DNA from: Planctomyces sp.
GTDB lineage: Bacteria > Planctomycetota > Planctomycetia > Planctomycetales > Planctomycetaceae
Direction: 5' to 3'
Assembly: GCA_013822855.1 (NCBI GenBank)
Contig: PNLE01000017.1
Coordinates: 1-35,520, forward strand
Length of the DNA stretch: 35,520 nucleotides
The position numbers were made by a program, and so were the translations under genes. How positions within the stretch are numbered: the stretch's first letter is position 1; every line of letters starts with the position of its first letter. This document shows, one piece after another, positions 1-8,075 of the stretch. Below the pieces are notes generated by a model, which was not told the origin of the DNA, ran no database searches, and worked only from the letters and a program-made list of their open reading frames with translations.

Positions 1-47
1 GTGCAAGCCGCCAGGCGGAGCGTGAGCCAGATCGCCGTCCAATCCAT
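1..47 (-). CDS. modB: Molybdate ABC transporter permease ModB, N-terminal fragment
   Basis: Only the first 15 codons are inside the window; the gene continues beyond base 1. The readable start is MDWTAIWLTLRLAAC, which matches the usual beginning of ModB, the inner-membrane permease of the molybdate importer. The ATG lies one codon after the modA stop and in the same frame, so the two genes are translationally close and form one operon. Another ATG overlaps the modA stop (ATGA), but its frame gives a sequence unlike ModB, so it was not chosen. The identification rests on a very short stretch plus the modA context. Confidence 0.7.
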   Translation of the reverse strand, partial: MDWTAIWLTLRLAAC

Positions 48-50
48 CGC

Positions 51-899
51 TCATTCCCCCGGCAGGACGAACCCGTAGCGTTTGAGGATGGCTCGTCCGA
101 CATCGCCGGTCACGAAGGCTTGGAACTGCCCGGTCGCTTCCACGTCCTTCGCCCAGGCGAGGATGACACCCCCCTGTTCCAATACGGGGTGCGAATCGAC
201 CGGCACGAGCCAATATCTCCCTTTCTCCTTCATTTGGGGGGCCACCGCGAGCGAGAGCGCGATGAGGCCGATATCGGCCGCGCCGCTGTCGACGAACTGC
301 GCCGTCTGGGCGATGTTCTCGCCCAGCACGAGCTTGCCCTGCACGCGGTCATAAAGACCAAGCGTCTTGAGAGCCGCTTCAGCCGCCCGGCCATAGGGGG
401 CGTGGGCTGGATTGGCGATCGCTATTTTTTTGACCGAGGGATGGATCAATGACTCGATACCTATTTTCTCGACATCGATCGGCGAATCTTGGGGAACCCA
501 GACGACGATCCTCCCGACGGCGTAGTCGAACAGGGAGTCCTTCAACGTCAGCCCCGCCTCATCCAGCTTGCGAGGATAGTCGATGTCGGCGGAGAAGAAG
601 ATGTCGAAAGGGGCCTTGTTCGAGAGTTGCGAAAAGAAGTTGCCGGATGACCCGTAGGTGGGCGTCACCTGGATTGTGGGATTGGCCTTCTGGAATTCGA
701 CGATGACTTCGCCCATCGCGAATTGAAGATCGGAAGCGGCGGCGACGCGAACGGTGCGGGTGACGGGGGAAACGCCCGTCGGCACGATGACGGGTTGCTG
801 AGGCCCCCCCTCGCCGCAACCGGCGGCCATGAGGAGGACGGCCAGCCACAGGGCTTTGCGGATGGGCACCGCGACCGACATTCCGCATTCCCCAATCAT
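51..899 (-). CDS. modA: Molybdate ABC transporter substrate-binding lipoprotein ModA
   Basis: This is the periplasmic, lipid-anchored molybdate/tungstate-binding protein of an ABC importer. A hydrophobic signal ends in a lipobox (LMAAGC, Cys about residue 28). The ModA-type start of the mature domain (VRVAAASDLQFAM, about 50-62) follows, then the oxyanion-binding region with YGSSGNFFSQL and the FDIFFSADIDYPRKL block, and a second-lobe segment with ANPAHAPYGRAAE. Length (282 aa) is normal for the family. Start: a GGAAGG motif lies 8 bases before this ATG; a second ATG six codons later also has a purine-rich leader and keeps the lipobox, so it remains possible. modB follows directly. Confidence 0.93.
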   Translation of the reverse strand: MIGECGMSVAVPIRKALWLAVLLMAAGCGEGGPQQPVIVPTGVSPVTRTVRVAAASDLQFAMGEVIVEFQKANPTIQVTPTYGSSGNFFSQLSNKAPFDIFFSADIDYPRKLDEAGLTLKDSLFDYAVGRIVVWVPQDSPIDVEKIGIESLIHPSVKKIAIANPAHAPYGRAAEAALKTLGLYDRVQGKLVLGENIAQTAQFVDSGAADIGLIALSLAVAPQMKEKGRYWLVPVDSHPVLEQGGVILAWAKDVEATGQFQAFVTGDVGRAILKRYGFVLPGE

Positions 900-1162
900 G
901 CCGAAAACCTTCCGTGTCTCGAATGAGTGTCTGTGAGTCGTGGGGAAGGTGTCTGGGCGATGAACCGCTAGTCGAAGCCATGATGTTCATCTCCCCCGCA
1001 GACGGCAAGCGGCGGGAGGTTCGAGGGTGGCTCCAAGCGGCACCGCTGATCACACACCCTGCCTCAGGCAAACCTTGCGTTCATGGAACCGCCAAGTATG
1101 CTCATGCGTGCCCTAGCTGCTGTCGCCGGGGAAGTGAAAGCAACCCTGGGGAGGCACGGGCC
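900..1162. other. Divergent intergenic region
   Basis: 263 bases between the divergently transcribed modA and the small exported-protein gene. Promoters for both should lie here, but I cannot point to convincing -10/-35 boxes. An open frame runs through it into the downstream gene, but its residues look non-coding and a far better start with a GGGGAGG ribosome-binding site is present at 1163. No molybdate-responsive (ModE) palindrome was recognised. Confidence 0.4.
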
Positions 1163-1666
1163 ATGACGACGTTTTTGAAATTGGTGGTGGCACTCTCGTT
1201 GTTGGCCACCATCGGGGTGGGCAGTGGCTTGGTAAAGGCCCCGGTGGGTGAGGCCGCACTGAAAAACAATCCAGCAAACATCCCCGCACAGCAGCCGCAG
1301 GCCGGGCAGGCTCCCGAAAGTCAGGCGGCGGAAAAGGTCGCCCCGGCCATCACGCCGGTGATCGTGCTCGAGGGGCCCCAAGAGGTCGGGGCGGAGTCTG
1401 CCGTAAAACAGGGGACCATCGTCCGGGTGACGGGTTCGACGCCTTCGGGAGGGACGGTGAGCGTGGCCGTCAAAGGGAGCGGCCAACTCCTCCGCCAATC
1501 CTCGCTCCGCACCTTCAAGGGAGGCCGCCCCATGATCGGCGCCCTGATCATGGAATACGACATCCAAACCACCACTCCCGGCCCCCTGGAAATCACCGTG
1601 ATTAAACAAACCTTCGACCTCACTTTGAAACCGGTGGAGGAAAGGTACATGGTCATGGTGAAGTGA
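1163..1666 (+). CDS. Small exported protein of unknown function
   Basis: I do not recognise a named family. The 167-residue product starts with an N-terminal signal peptide (a hydrophobic run after MTTFLK, cleavage probably about residues 25-32). A Pro/Gln/Ala-rich linker follows (about 35-65), then a compact C-terminal part rich in beta-type residues, ending LKPVEERYMVMVK. It is therefore probably secreted or periplasmic. The start was chosen because GGGGAGG lies about 9 bases upstream and the signal peptide begins exactly there; the open frame extends further upstream without a coding appearance. The last 20 codons reappear in degraded form downstream of the next gene (2964-3026), so this gene was once at least partly duplicated. 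Confidence 0.75.
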   Translation: MTTFLKLVVALSLLATIGVGSGLVKAPVGEAALKNNPANIPAQQPQAGQAPESQAAEKVAPAITPVIVLEGPQEVGAESAVKQGTIVRVTGSTPSGGTVSVAVKGSGQLLRQSSLRTFKGGRPMIGALIMEYDIQTTTPGPLEITVIKQTFDLTLKPVEERYMVMVK

Positions 1667-1748
1667 GCGGACTGGAGGAACTTGTGTCGCCAGTAGCTCG
1701 AGGATGAGCAACCTGTGAGATTCTGCGACAATCGGACGAGCGAGGGGT

Positions 1749-2906
1749 GTGATGGCGAAAAAGAAGCCTGCGGCGGGTTTGGCCGCATTGGGGTTGCCCG
1801 CCGACTATCCCGCGTTTCTGGAGTCGCTGAAGTGCCGCGTGCAGCAGGCTCAGACGAAGGCGATGCTGTCGGTCAACCGCGAGTTGATCCAGCTCTATTG
1901 GGACATCGGTCGCCTGATCGTCGAGCGGCAGGATCGGGAAGGTTGGGGCAAGGGAATCGTGGATCGGCTGGCTGCGGATGTGCAGAAAGCATTTCCCGGC
2001 TTGGGTGGTTTTTCTCCGGTGAACATCTGGCGGATGCGGGCGTTTTTCGTGGCTTACCGGCGTGCTGCTGCAATTCCATCGCAGCCTGCGACAGATTTGA
2101 AATCTCGGAAAAGCTCCAAGGCGCCAATTCTCTCGCAACCTGCGACAGAATTGACCGACACTGTGCCACCCTCACCTGTCGCGGAAATTCCCTGGTTCCA
2201 CAACGTCATTTTGATCTCGAAGATCAAAGACCCTACTCAACGCCTGTGGTATGCCTCCAAAACCCTTGAACATGGCTGGAGCCGGGCGGTTCTGACGGTG
2301 CAGATCGAAAGCGATCTCTTCGGCCGCCAAGGGAAGGCGATCAGCAACTTCGCCGGGACGTTGCCCGCTCCCCAATCCGACCTGGCCCAGCAGTCGCTCA
2401 AAGACCCGTACCTGTTCGATTTCCTCACGCTGCGGGAAGACGCCGTCGAGCGGGATTTGGAGTTGGGGCTGGTCGATCACATCCGGAAATTCCTGCTGGA
2501 ACTGGGAGCCGGGTTCGCTTTCGTGGGACGACAGGTACCGCTGTCGGTGGGGGAGGAAGACGATTACCTCGACCTGCTGTTCTATCATTTGAAGCTGCGG
2601 TGTTTCATCGTCGTCGATTTGAAGATGCGGAAGTTCACGCCCGAGGATGCGGGGAAGATGAACTACTATCTCTCGGCGGTCGACGACCTGATGAGACATC
2701 CCACCGATGCTCCGTCGATGGGACTGATCCTCTGCAAGTCCCGCGACCGCATCAAAGCCGAATACGCCCTGCGGGACATCACCAAACCGATCGGCGTGGC
2801 GGAGTGGCAAACCAAATTGCTCAAGTCGCTGCCCGAGAAACTGAAAGGGAGCCTGCCGACCATTGAGCAAATTGAGGCCGAGTTCGGGCCGGAGGGATTG
2901 TCATGA
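1749..2906 (+). CDS. DUF1016/YhcG-family PD-(D/E)XK nuclease protein
   Basis: The N-terminal half (about 15-105) is the DUF1016 N-terminal domain, with LYWDIGRLI and the GFSPVNIWRMRAF segment. The C-terminal half (about 215-370) carries the nuclease-like core. DYLDLLFYH supplies the metal-binding Asp and VVDLKMRKF the (D/E)-x-K element, followed by GKMNYYLSAVDD. The family is generally regarded as a PD-(D/E)XK nuclease, often in variable genomic regions near restriction-modification genes; its exact role is not established. No such neighbour is visible here. The linker (about 108-142) contains an in-frame duplication of 18 codons (SQPATDL / SQPATEL). Start is GTG or the ATG right after it; GAGGGG lies just upstream. 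The gene sits between the real and duplicated tails of the preceding exported-protein gene. Confidence 0.88.
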   Translation: MMAKKKPAAGLAALGLPADYPAFLESLKCRVQQAQTKAMLSVNRELIQLYWDIGRLIVERQDREGWGKGIVDRLAADVQKAFPGLGGFSPVNIWRMRAFFVAYRRAAAIPSQPATDLKSRKSSKAPILSQPATELTDTVPPSPVAEIPWFHNVILISKIKDPTQRLWYASKTLEHGWSRAVLTVQIESDLFGRQGKAISNFAGTLPAPQSDLAQQSLKDPYLFDFLTLREDAVERDLELGLVDHIRKFLLELGAGFAFVGRQVPLSVGEEDDYLDLLFYHLKLRCFIVVDLKMRKFTPEDAGKMNYYLSAVDDLMRHPTDAPSMGLILCKSRDRIKAEYALRDITKPIGVAEWQTKLLKSLPEKLKGSLPTIEQIEAEFGPEGLS

Positions 2907-2963
2907 ACCACGAACCGCCGTTCCTTCAAGAAGACAACATCTGCCGGATCCCCACACCATCAA

Positions 2964-3026
2964 AAACAAACCATCGGCCGCATCCTGAAGCCAGTCGAGC
3001 AAAAGTACACGGTGACGGTGAAGTGA
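2964..3026 (+). pseudogene. Remnant 3' end of the small exported-protein gene
   Basis: Twenty codons plus a stop translate to a sequence beginning KQT and ending LKPVEQKYTVTVK. This lines up with the last 20 residues of the exported protein at 1163-1666 (KQT ... LKPVEERYMVMVK). Similarity continues past both stop codons: TGTGTCGCCAGTAG occurs at about 3041-3054 and about 1684-1697. Upstream it fades within about 20 bases and seems to need a one-base gap. No start codon or signal peptide is attached, so this is a decayed partial copy and not a gene. Confidence 0.7.
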
Positions 3027-3391
3027 ATGGGCGGAAAAAGTGTGTCGCCAGTAGTTGGAAATTGGCTTCGCCACTCAGAACATCGACACGAACTCAGAAG
3101 CACCCTTTGCAACAAGAATCCGTTGAAAGGAAACGAACCGCCCCCGCCTACGGCACGCCGGTCGCTCGCCGACCAGCAACCTGGGCAACTCCGTGCTCCA
3201 TTGACGCTAAACGTAAACGCCACATATTTGTTGATTTAGAAGAGTCAGCGTGCATCATTCAAGCGACCACTTTCTTGGATTATCCCGTGACAATTCCGCG
3301 TAATACTTAATTGAACATCGCACCGCTGCCAAAAGATCTCCACACACGCATTAACGTGCATTAAATATACACAGGTGTCCAGAGAGCACAA
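3027..3391. other. Intergenic stretch, no gene seen
   Basis: 365 bases between the duplicated tail and the next gene. Base composition falls towards the end (AT-rich from about 3220), which suits a promoter for the following gene, but no specific boxes can be assigned. A short GC-rich patch with an imperfect palindrome (GGTCG...CGACC, about 3160-3174) was noted without interpretation. One open frame crosses the region but has no coding character. Confidence 0.35.
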
Positions 3392-5473
3392 ATGTCCAAA
3401 CATCTTATATACATCAGGTCAATCAATGAAAATACCTTTCTACTCTTAAGTATCCGCGACAATCCCAAATCGAAGAAATCTTCGTTCGTCTTAAGGGATT
3501 ATTCGCTCCCACAAGGCTCCAAACCCCGCACTGTGACTCAAACAGACGAAGGTCACAACGCAGACAGCCTCCTCCGGATGGCCCAGCAGCCGGGCAATCA
3601 CTCACTGGCCGCGCCCTCGATCAGTGTCGAGGATTATGACTATTGGCACAAGCAGATTGTAGCGAATAATCAAAAATATCTTAGGTTGACAGCCGCCGAG
3701 CCTAGGACGGTCGCTACAACAGACTTTTCCAAACCCGAGGATTGCAGCCCGACGAAACAGCCAGCAATTACGCCGGATTTCGCTGGCCACCCGTCGTGGG
3801 TATGGACCTTGCTCGGAGTCTGCCTGATCATATTCGCCTTAGGGCTTGCCGGGGTGGCGTTCGTCATGGCCGATATCACTGATACGCAACGCGCGGTGTT
3901 AAGTTGGGTGCTGGCACTGGCCTCTGGATGTCTTTGTGCCATGTTTCCGGGGCGATTATTGGCAAAGACGGAAGGTATTCGTGCGGGCTTGGCGATTACG
4001 GCAACTGGAGGATTCGGCGTATGGTTGATTTCGTTCCTACTGCTCTATCCTAATCCTAGCGCCGCGCAGAAATCGAAAATGTCAAACGTGCAACCTGTCA
4101 AGGTGTTAACAGAGAAGAGTGCCACATCTATTGCGCCTGAACGCAATGAGCTCACCTCCGATGTTCCACCAAAGCCAAGTGAACATACCGCTCCCATCAA
4201 AATTGCCGAAGCAGATCCAACCGATGTAAAGATCGATGCATTAAATAGTGAATTATCAAAGTGTACTTCCCATGCTTTCGCAATCCAACTGCTGAAGGAG
4301 GGAATACACGATATTGAACAGTCAATTCCACCTGACTCCTCCATTGTGACTCGAATAAAAATGGCAAATCTACTTCAGACTCTTTCATTCCAATATGAGC
4401 TTGGACAACAATATGGCAACGCCCTTACTGCCAATGAGAGTGCTTGGCAGTATATGAAGGACGACTGCTATAGCTATCCGATGTGGCGAGATCCTTCTAT
4501 GACCTCGCAGAAAGTTGCCGTTCCTCCACTCGGACTAGGCGCTGTCAATAATCGACTTAACTCTGTGTCTCTTCGCCATGCTCAATTGAATGGCGAGCTA
4601 GACGGCACGTCGCGGTTGGCATGCCAGAAGGATATATCTTTGGCTGAATTGTTTATCGGAAAAGTGACGCTTGACGAAACGGTTGCCGCAAGAGTGTGGT
4701 TCTCTGTCTGTTTGGCACACTGGTCGACAGGATCGTTGGAGGCGGCCATAACGGCGCTAGATAAGTCATTTAACTCGATCGGAGAGCCTGGAGTTGCGAA
4801 ATTGGAGGACCCTGCAAGAGGCAGGATATTCTTCGACCTCTTCTTATTGCGGGCCGCTCTTGCCGCGGAACAAGGACAATGTGCCAAAGCAAAACAGTTT
4901 TTGACGTCTGCGGAACGATTCTCGTCTTGGCACCCGGATCAGAATCACGAACTCGGGCATCTCGAACTAACGATCGCACGCTGCCTGGCCTCGTCTGCCG
5001 AAAAGGCTGTACCGATGGATAAAATGTCGGCCGAACAAGTTGGCGCACATCAGGCGGCTATAACGGAACTCAACGGCGTTCTTACGAATGCCAAGAAACG
5101 CCTGTCGGGGAGCGGCAAATGTGAGCAATGCGACTACAACCTCGTATGCGTGTTAGTGAAGCTTGGTGAAGCTGAAGAAGATCCCTGCAATGATAGTTTG
5201 AAACGTGAGGCGACAAGGTTGTTTTTAGAGGTTCTCGATGGGCTTAAGAGTTTGCCGATAGAAGCAGATGTAGCGGCCATACGGAATGACCCGTTCCTGA
5301 AGACTATTGTGACCGACCCCGCAGTTGGGAAAGCATTAGAAGAATTCAAATGGTCCCCCCCGGCGCTAGAAGGACTGCCACCCTACCCTCGACAATGGAA
5401 TGACGGAATACCCTACAAGCGAGTGCGCTTCTTGACCATTAATGGTGATCGACGTGGTCAGACACGGCCGTAG
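3392..5473 (+). CDS. Membrane protein with three TM helices and a TPR-like C-terminal region
   Basis: Not recognised as a named family. The 693 residues fall into three parts. Residues 1-130 are soluble. Three hydrophobic helices follow at about 136-160, 168-190 and 197-219. A long C-terminal region (about 260-690) is helical and Ala/Leu/Cys-containing, with repeat-like blocks resembling degenerate tetratricopeptide repeats. The stretch from the second to third helix (R-A-V-L-x-x-V-L-A-L ... FPG ... IRAGLAI) recalls a membrane segment I associate from memory with signalling or conflict-type bacterial proteins; this is a weak impression. Codon use is clearly AT-richer than in its neighbours, which suggests recent acquisition. 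The ATG has only a weak AGAGAG leader. It stands alone, downstream of the nuclease gene on the same strand. Confidence 0.7.
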   Translation: MSKHLIYIRSINENTFLLLSIRDNPKSKKSSFVLRDYSLPQGSKPRTVTQTDEGHNADSLLRMAQQPGNHSLAAPSISVEDYDYWHKQIVANNQKYLRLTAAEPRTVATTDFSKPEDCSPTKQPAITPDFAGHPSWVWTLLGVCLIIFALGLAGVAFVMADITDTQRAVLSWVLALASGCLCAMFPGRLLAKTEGIRAGLAITATGGFGVWLISFLLLYPNPSAAQKSKMSNVQPVKVLTEKSATSIAPERNELTSDVPPKPSEHTAPIKIAEADPTDVKIDALNSELSKCTSHAFAIQLLKEGIHDIEQSIPPDSSIVTRIKMANLLQTLSFQYELGQQYGNALTANESAWQYMKDDCYSYPMWRDPSMTSQKVAVPPLGLGAVNNRLNSVSLRHAQLNGELDGTSRLACQKDISLAELFIGKVTLDETVAARVWFSVCLAHWSTGSLEAAITALDKSFNSIGEPGVAKLEDPARGRIFFDLFLLRAALAAEQGQCAKAKQFLTSAERFSSWHPDQNHELGHLELTIARCLASSAEKAVPMDKMSAEQVGAHQAAITELNGVLTNAKKRLSGSGKCEQCDYNLVCVLVKLGEAEEDPCNDSLKREATRLFLEVLDGLKSLPIEADVAAIRNDPFLKTIVTDPAVGKALEEFKWSPPALEGLPPYPRQWNDGIPYKRVRFLTINGDRRGQTRP

Positions 5474-5785
5474 CCAGGTGAAATGGCTCATGGCGAGCTA
5501 GCTCTAATCCGAATCGCAATTACGACAGGAGGCAGGCGTTTCACTCGTTTGCCCCGATGCCCGCAGGTTCAAGCCGTAAGGAGAAAAGCGAACAGGGTTG
5601 TAAGTCTTTCACACTTCCTTTTAAGAAGGTTTCTCGCTTGGTTTTTGGATCCAAGATTGCGGTGATTTTCCGGGGTGCCAACCGATGTCCCCTATCCAGT
5701 GAAACCGTCCGATTGACATCCTTTCAAGCGCTGCGAAGAGCTGATGAGGAATGCAGCTCTCTCCCTCTCTTTTTCAGGTCGTCCC
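5474..5785. other. Intergenic stretch, no gene seen
   Basis: 312 bases between the AT-rich membrane protein gene and the LamG-like gene. Composition returns to the GC-rich norm within it. Short open frames exist but none has a plausible start, ribosome-binding site or residue pattern. The last part (CTCTCTCCCTCTCTTTTTC) is a pyrimidine tract just before the next start; its meaning is unknown. Confidence 0.35.
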
Positions 5786-7138
5786 ATGCGTATCTGGCTG
5801 CTGATAGGCTGTTTGTGGTTGGTGGTTGCTCCGGTCCCCGCGCAGGAGAAATCTTCTGAGCGGGTCGCTACTGTGGTGAACACGCCGGGGTGTGTGGCGG
5901 TTTGGGATTTTGTGAAGCGAGAGGAGGGTGGCGGGCGGCGGTTTTTGGCGCATGTGCCTGCCTTCGGCAGGGAGGCGGAAAAAGCGGGGAAGGCTGGCGA
6001 GGCGGCTCCGAACGAGTATCCGCTGGACGCTGGGAACTATGTGCGGGATTTTTGGGGGGAGGGGCGGGCGGCGTGCTATGACGACTTTCCCCTTCTGGGA
6101 CGGGGACCGTTCGGGGAGGCAGTGCGGATTCGTCCCGAGGCCGATCCCAACTTCCGGCCGTTCCTTTACGTGCCCCGCGACCGGCTGCACGATACGCCGC
6201 TTGATATCAAGGGGGCGGGGAAGTCGGTGACGGTCGTCGTCTGGGCCATCCGCGAGAGCGGCAACCATGCTCTCGCCGGGATCTGGCACGAGGGGACCGA
6301 CCTCAAACAAGACAGCACGGCAGGGATCCAGAAGGTGCAGCGCGGGCAGCGGCAATATGCCCTCTTCGCGGGTCTCAACAAGGAGGGGTCGGCCTGCGGG
6401 CATGTTTCCGAGAACGGGGCGAGTTCGTTCCTCAACCGCTACGCCCTCCACAAGTGCAACTCGGCGGACGTCTCGCCCAAGGTGGCTGCTGATGCTCCCG
6501 CCGAGACGCTGGACGCCGCCTGGCGCTGCTTCGCGATGACCTTCGACCACGAGCGGGATCAGCTCACCGGCTGGCTCGACGGGCGGGCGGGGGATCGCTG
6601 GCTGGAGAATCCGCAGCAGGACAACCTCCTCAAATTCGCGGCCAACGCGTGGCTGCAGGGGCATCTTCGCCGGGAGCCGGGCTTGCAGCCGGGGGAGGAT
6701 GTGAAGTTCCCGGCGGACCAGTTCTACAACCCGCCGGAAGAGACGCCGGTGGCGGTGAAGGTGTTGAGCGAAACAGAGAGCGAGCGGGTCGAACTGCGGG
6801 AGTACGGCTACACGAAGGTGAAGACCACGCTGGCAAAAAGGGATGGCGAAAAGGCGGGTGGCGAAAGGATGGCTGGAGAGTGGCAGGTGCGGGGGCGGGA
6901 GCTGGTGGGGATCCGGCTGAACCCCTGGTGGTACCCGCACGACATCTACACGCCCGCCAACGACGGCACGGGCGGCCCGTTCACGATTGGCCGGGTGATC
7001 CACAGTTCAAAGAGCGTGGGCTTCACCGGCTGGATCGGCGGCGTGGCCGTCTTCGACCGGGCGCTGGATGAGGCAGAGCTGAAAAAGCTGACGGAGCTGG
7101 GGAGTAAGCCGGTGAGGGCGGGTAAGAGTGGGTTGTGA
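5786..7138 (+). CDS. Secreted LamG/concanavalin A-like domain protein
   Basis: The product (450 aa) begins with a clear signal peptide (MRIWLLIGCLWLVVAPVPAQ), so it is exported. The rest resembles the LamG-like jelly-roll domains common in planctomycete secreted proteins. An early strand has VAVWDF, a central strand has KSVTVVVWAIRES, then WRCFAMTFDHERDQLTGWLDGR, and a terminal strand GWIGGVAVFDRALDEAEL is typical of LamG-like folds, where counted items are 'elements'. Binding partner and activity cannot be told from sequence. The start was placed at the codon beginning the signal peptide; the open frame extends 14 codons further without a better site. A REP palindrome begins about 10 bases after the stop. 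Confidence 0.8.
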   Translation: MRIWLLIGCLWLVVAPVPAQEKSSERVATVVNTPGCVAVWDFVKREEGGGRRFLAHVPAFGREAEKAGKAGEAAPNEYPLDAGNYVRDFWGEGRAACYDDFPLLGRGPFGEAVRIRPEADPNFRPFLYVPRDRLHDTPLDIKGAGKSVTVVVWAIRESGNHALAGIWHEGTDLKQDSTAGIQKVQRGQRQYALFAGLNKEGSACGHVSENGASSFLNRYALHKCNSADVSPKVAADAPAETLDAAWRCFAMTFDHERDQLTGWLDGRAGDRWLENPQQDNLLKFAANAWLQGHLRREPGLQPGEDVKFPADQFYNPPEETPVAVKVLSETESERVELREYGYTKVKTTLAKRDGEKAGGERMAGEWQVRGRELVGIRLNPWWYPHDIYTPANDGTGGPFTIGRVIHSSKSVGFTGWIGGVAVFDRALDEAELKKLTELGSKPVRAGKSGL

Positions 7139-7146
7139 ATGTGCCT

Positions 7147-7179
<33 letters not shown>

Positions 7180-7230
7180 TTCCGGGGACTGATGAAGGGT
7201 GTATGTAGCCGTTAACCGAGATCGATCGTC

Positions 7231-7318
7231 GGCTGGAAATAGTTGTTGGCATCTTTTGGGATGGGGTATCGTGGATCATGGTGTGCTGGTGCTAAAGTCG
7301 GTGACTGTGGTCGAGATT
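7231..7318 (+). pseudogene. Remnant of the 3' end of a second RAYT transposase
   Basis: In the frame of TGG CAT CTT this region reads W-H-L-L-G-W-G-I-V-D-H-G, aligning with W-H-L-S-G-G-G-I-V-E-E-G at the end of the intact transposase (7424-7996). The alignment then runs on to the REP palindrome in both places (GATCGGAGGAGCAC). A six-base gap near GGCTGGAAAT is needed. Upstream similarity is lost, so only about the last 30 codons survive. It shows that a RAYT-REP unit was present in at least two copies side by side. Confidence 0.72.
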
Positions 7319-7333
7319 GTTGGCCGATCGGAG

Positions 7334-7365
7334 GAGCACTGCTGGGCAAGCCAGCAGTGGCACCC
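7334..7365 (+). repeat. REP palindrome 2
   Basis: Arms CACTGCTGG (7337-7345) and CCAGCAGTG (7351-7359) with loop GCAAG, preceded by GATCGGAG and followed by GCACCC. It lies upstream of the RAYT gene. About 25 bases further on are partial copies: GTGGCACCCT (7371-7380) and the half-site CCAGCAGTGGCA (7389-7400). This leaves one full and two partial right arms before the transposase start. Confidence 0.9.
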
Positions 7366-7423
7366 AAGTAGTGGCACCCTGGAACGATCCAGCAGTGGCA
7401 TCCCGACAGGTTGATGGAGCGTC

Positions 7424-7996
7424 TTGGTGGCTGTCATTCGCAAGCAGGTCAAGCACTACTCCGAACCGGGCCATGTCCATGAGTTGACGTTTTCCTGTTA
7501 TCAACGACGGCCACTGCTCACGAACGATCACTGGCGTGGTTTAATGGCGGAAGCCGTGAACCGGGCTATGGCCCGGCATGACTATCGTCTGCTGGCGTTC
7601 GTCTTCATGCCGGAACACGTGCATCTGCTGGTCTATCCCGAGGAGGGAGCGGCGAGCCTGCCGGAGCTCTTGAATGCGATCAAGCGGCCGTATTCGTACC
7701 GGATCAAACAACTCCTGATGGCGGCAGGTAGTCCACTGATCTCGCAGCTGACCGTTCACCAAAGGCCGGGTGTCAAAACTTTTCGGTACTGGCAGGAGGG
7801 GCCGGGCTATGATCGGAACATCACCAATCTGGAGACGCTGAGGCTCGCCATCGACTACATCCATGAGAACCCGGTGAAACGGGGTCTGTGTCAACAATCG
7901 GTCGACTGGAAATGGTCGAGTGCCCGGTGGCATCTTTCGGGAGGGGGTATCGTGGAAGAAGGTTTGCCGCTGCTTCGGTCGTTGCCGTGGTCATGA
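7424..7996 (+). CDS. REP-associated tyrosine transposase (RAYT, IS200/IS605-like Y1 HUH family)
   Basis: The 190-residue product is a single-domain Y1 transposase of the RAYT group, which acts on REP single-stranded hairpins. The HUH metal-binding motif is His65-Val-His67 within FMPEHVHLLVYP. The candidate catalytic tyrosine is Tyr145 in AIDYIHENPVKRGL, and the trailing W-K-W-S-S-A block is typical of the family. An early region with HVHELTFSCYQRRPLL (about 17-32) forms the first strand. Start is TTG at 7424 or GTG at 7427; GGAG at 7416-7419 fits the GTG slightly better. All key residues appear present, so the enzyme looks intact. REP palindromes lie on both sides and elsewhere in the window, which is the classical RAYT context. 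Confidence 0.93.
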   Translation: MVAVIRKQVKHYSEPGHVHELTFSCYQRRPLLTNDHWRGLMAEAVNRAMARHDYRLLAFVFMPEHVHLLVYPEEGAASLPELLNAIKRPYSYRIKQLLMAAGSPLISQLTVHQRPGVKTFRYWQEGPGYDRNITNLETLRLAIDYIHENPVKRGLCQQSVDWKWSSARWHLSGGGIVEEGLPLLRSLPWS

Positions 7997-8013
7997 TGAT
8001 TGGCTGATCGGAG

Positions 8014-8045
8014 GAGCACTGCTGGGCCAGCCAGCAGTGGCACAC
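8014..8045 (+). repeat. REP palindrome 3
   Basis: Arms CACTGCTGG (8017-8025) and CCAGCAGTG (8031-8039) with loop GCCAG, again preceded by GATCGGAG and followed by GCAC. It begins 18 bases after the RAYT stop. Together with REP 2 it brackets the transposase in direct orientation. It differs from REP 1/2 by one loop base and one base in the right flank. Confidence 0.9.
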
Positions 8046-8075
8046 GGGCGGAGTGGTTTGTAGGGAGTGTCTGCC

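Noticed and set aside
1-54. Start of modB at the ATGA overlapping the modA stop
   Set aside because: That frame gives a sequence unlike ModB; the frame beginning at base 47 gives the typical ModB N-terminus.
1749-5473. A complete defence system made of the nuclease and the membrane/TPR-like gene
   Set aside because: The two genes are separated by about 485 bases, differ in base composition, and no restriction, sensor or effector partner can be recognised; adjacency alone is not enough.
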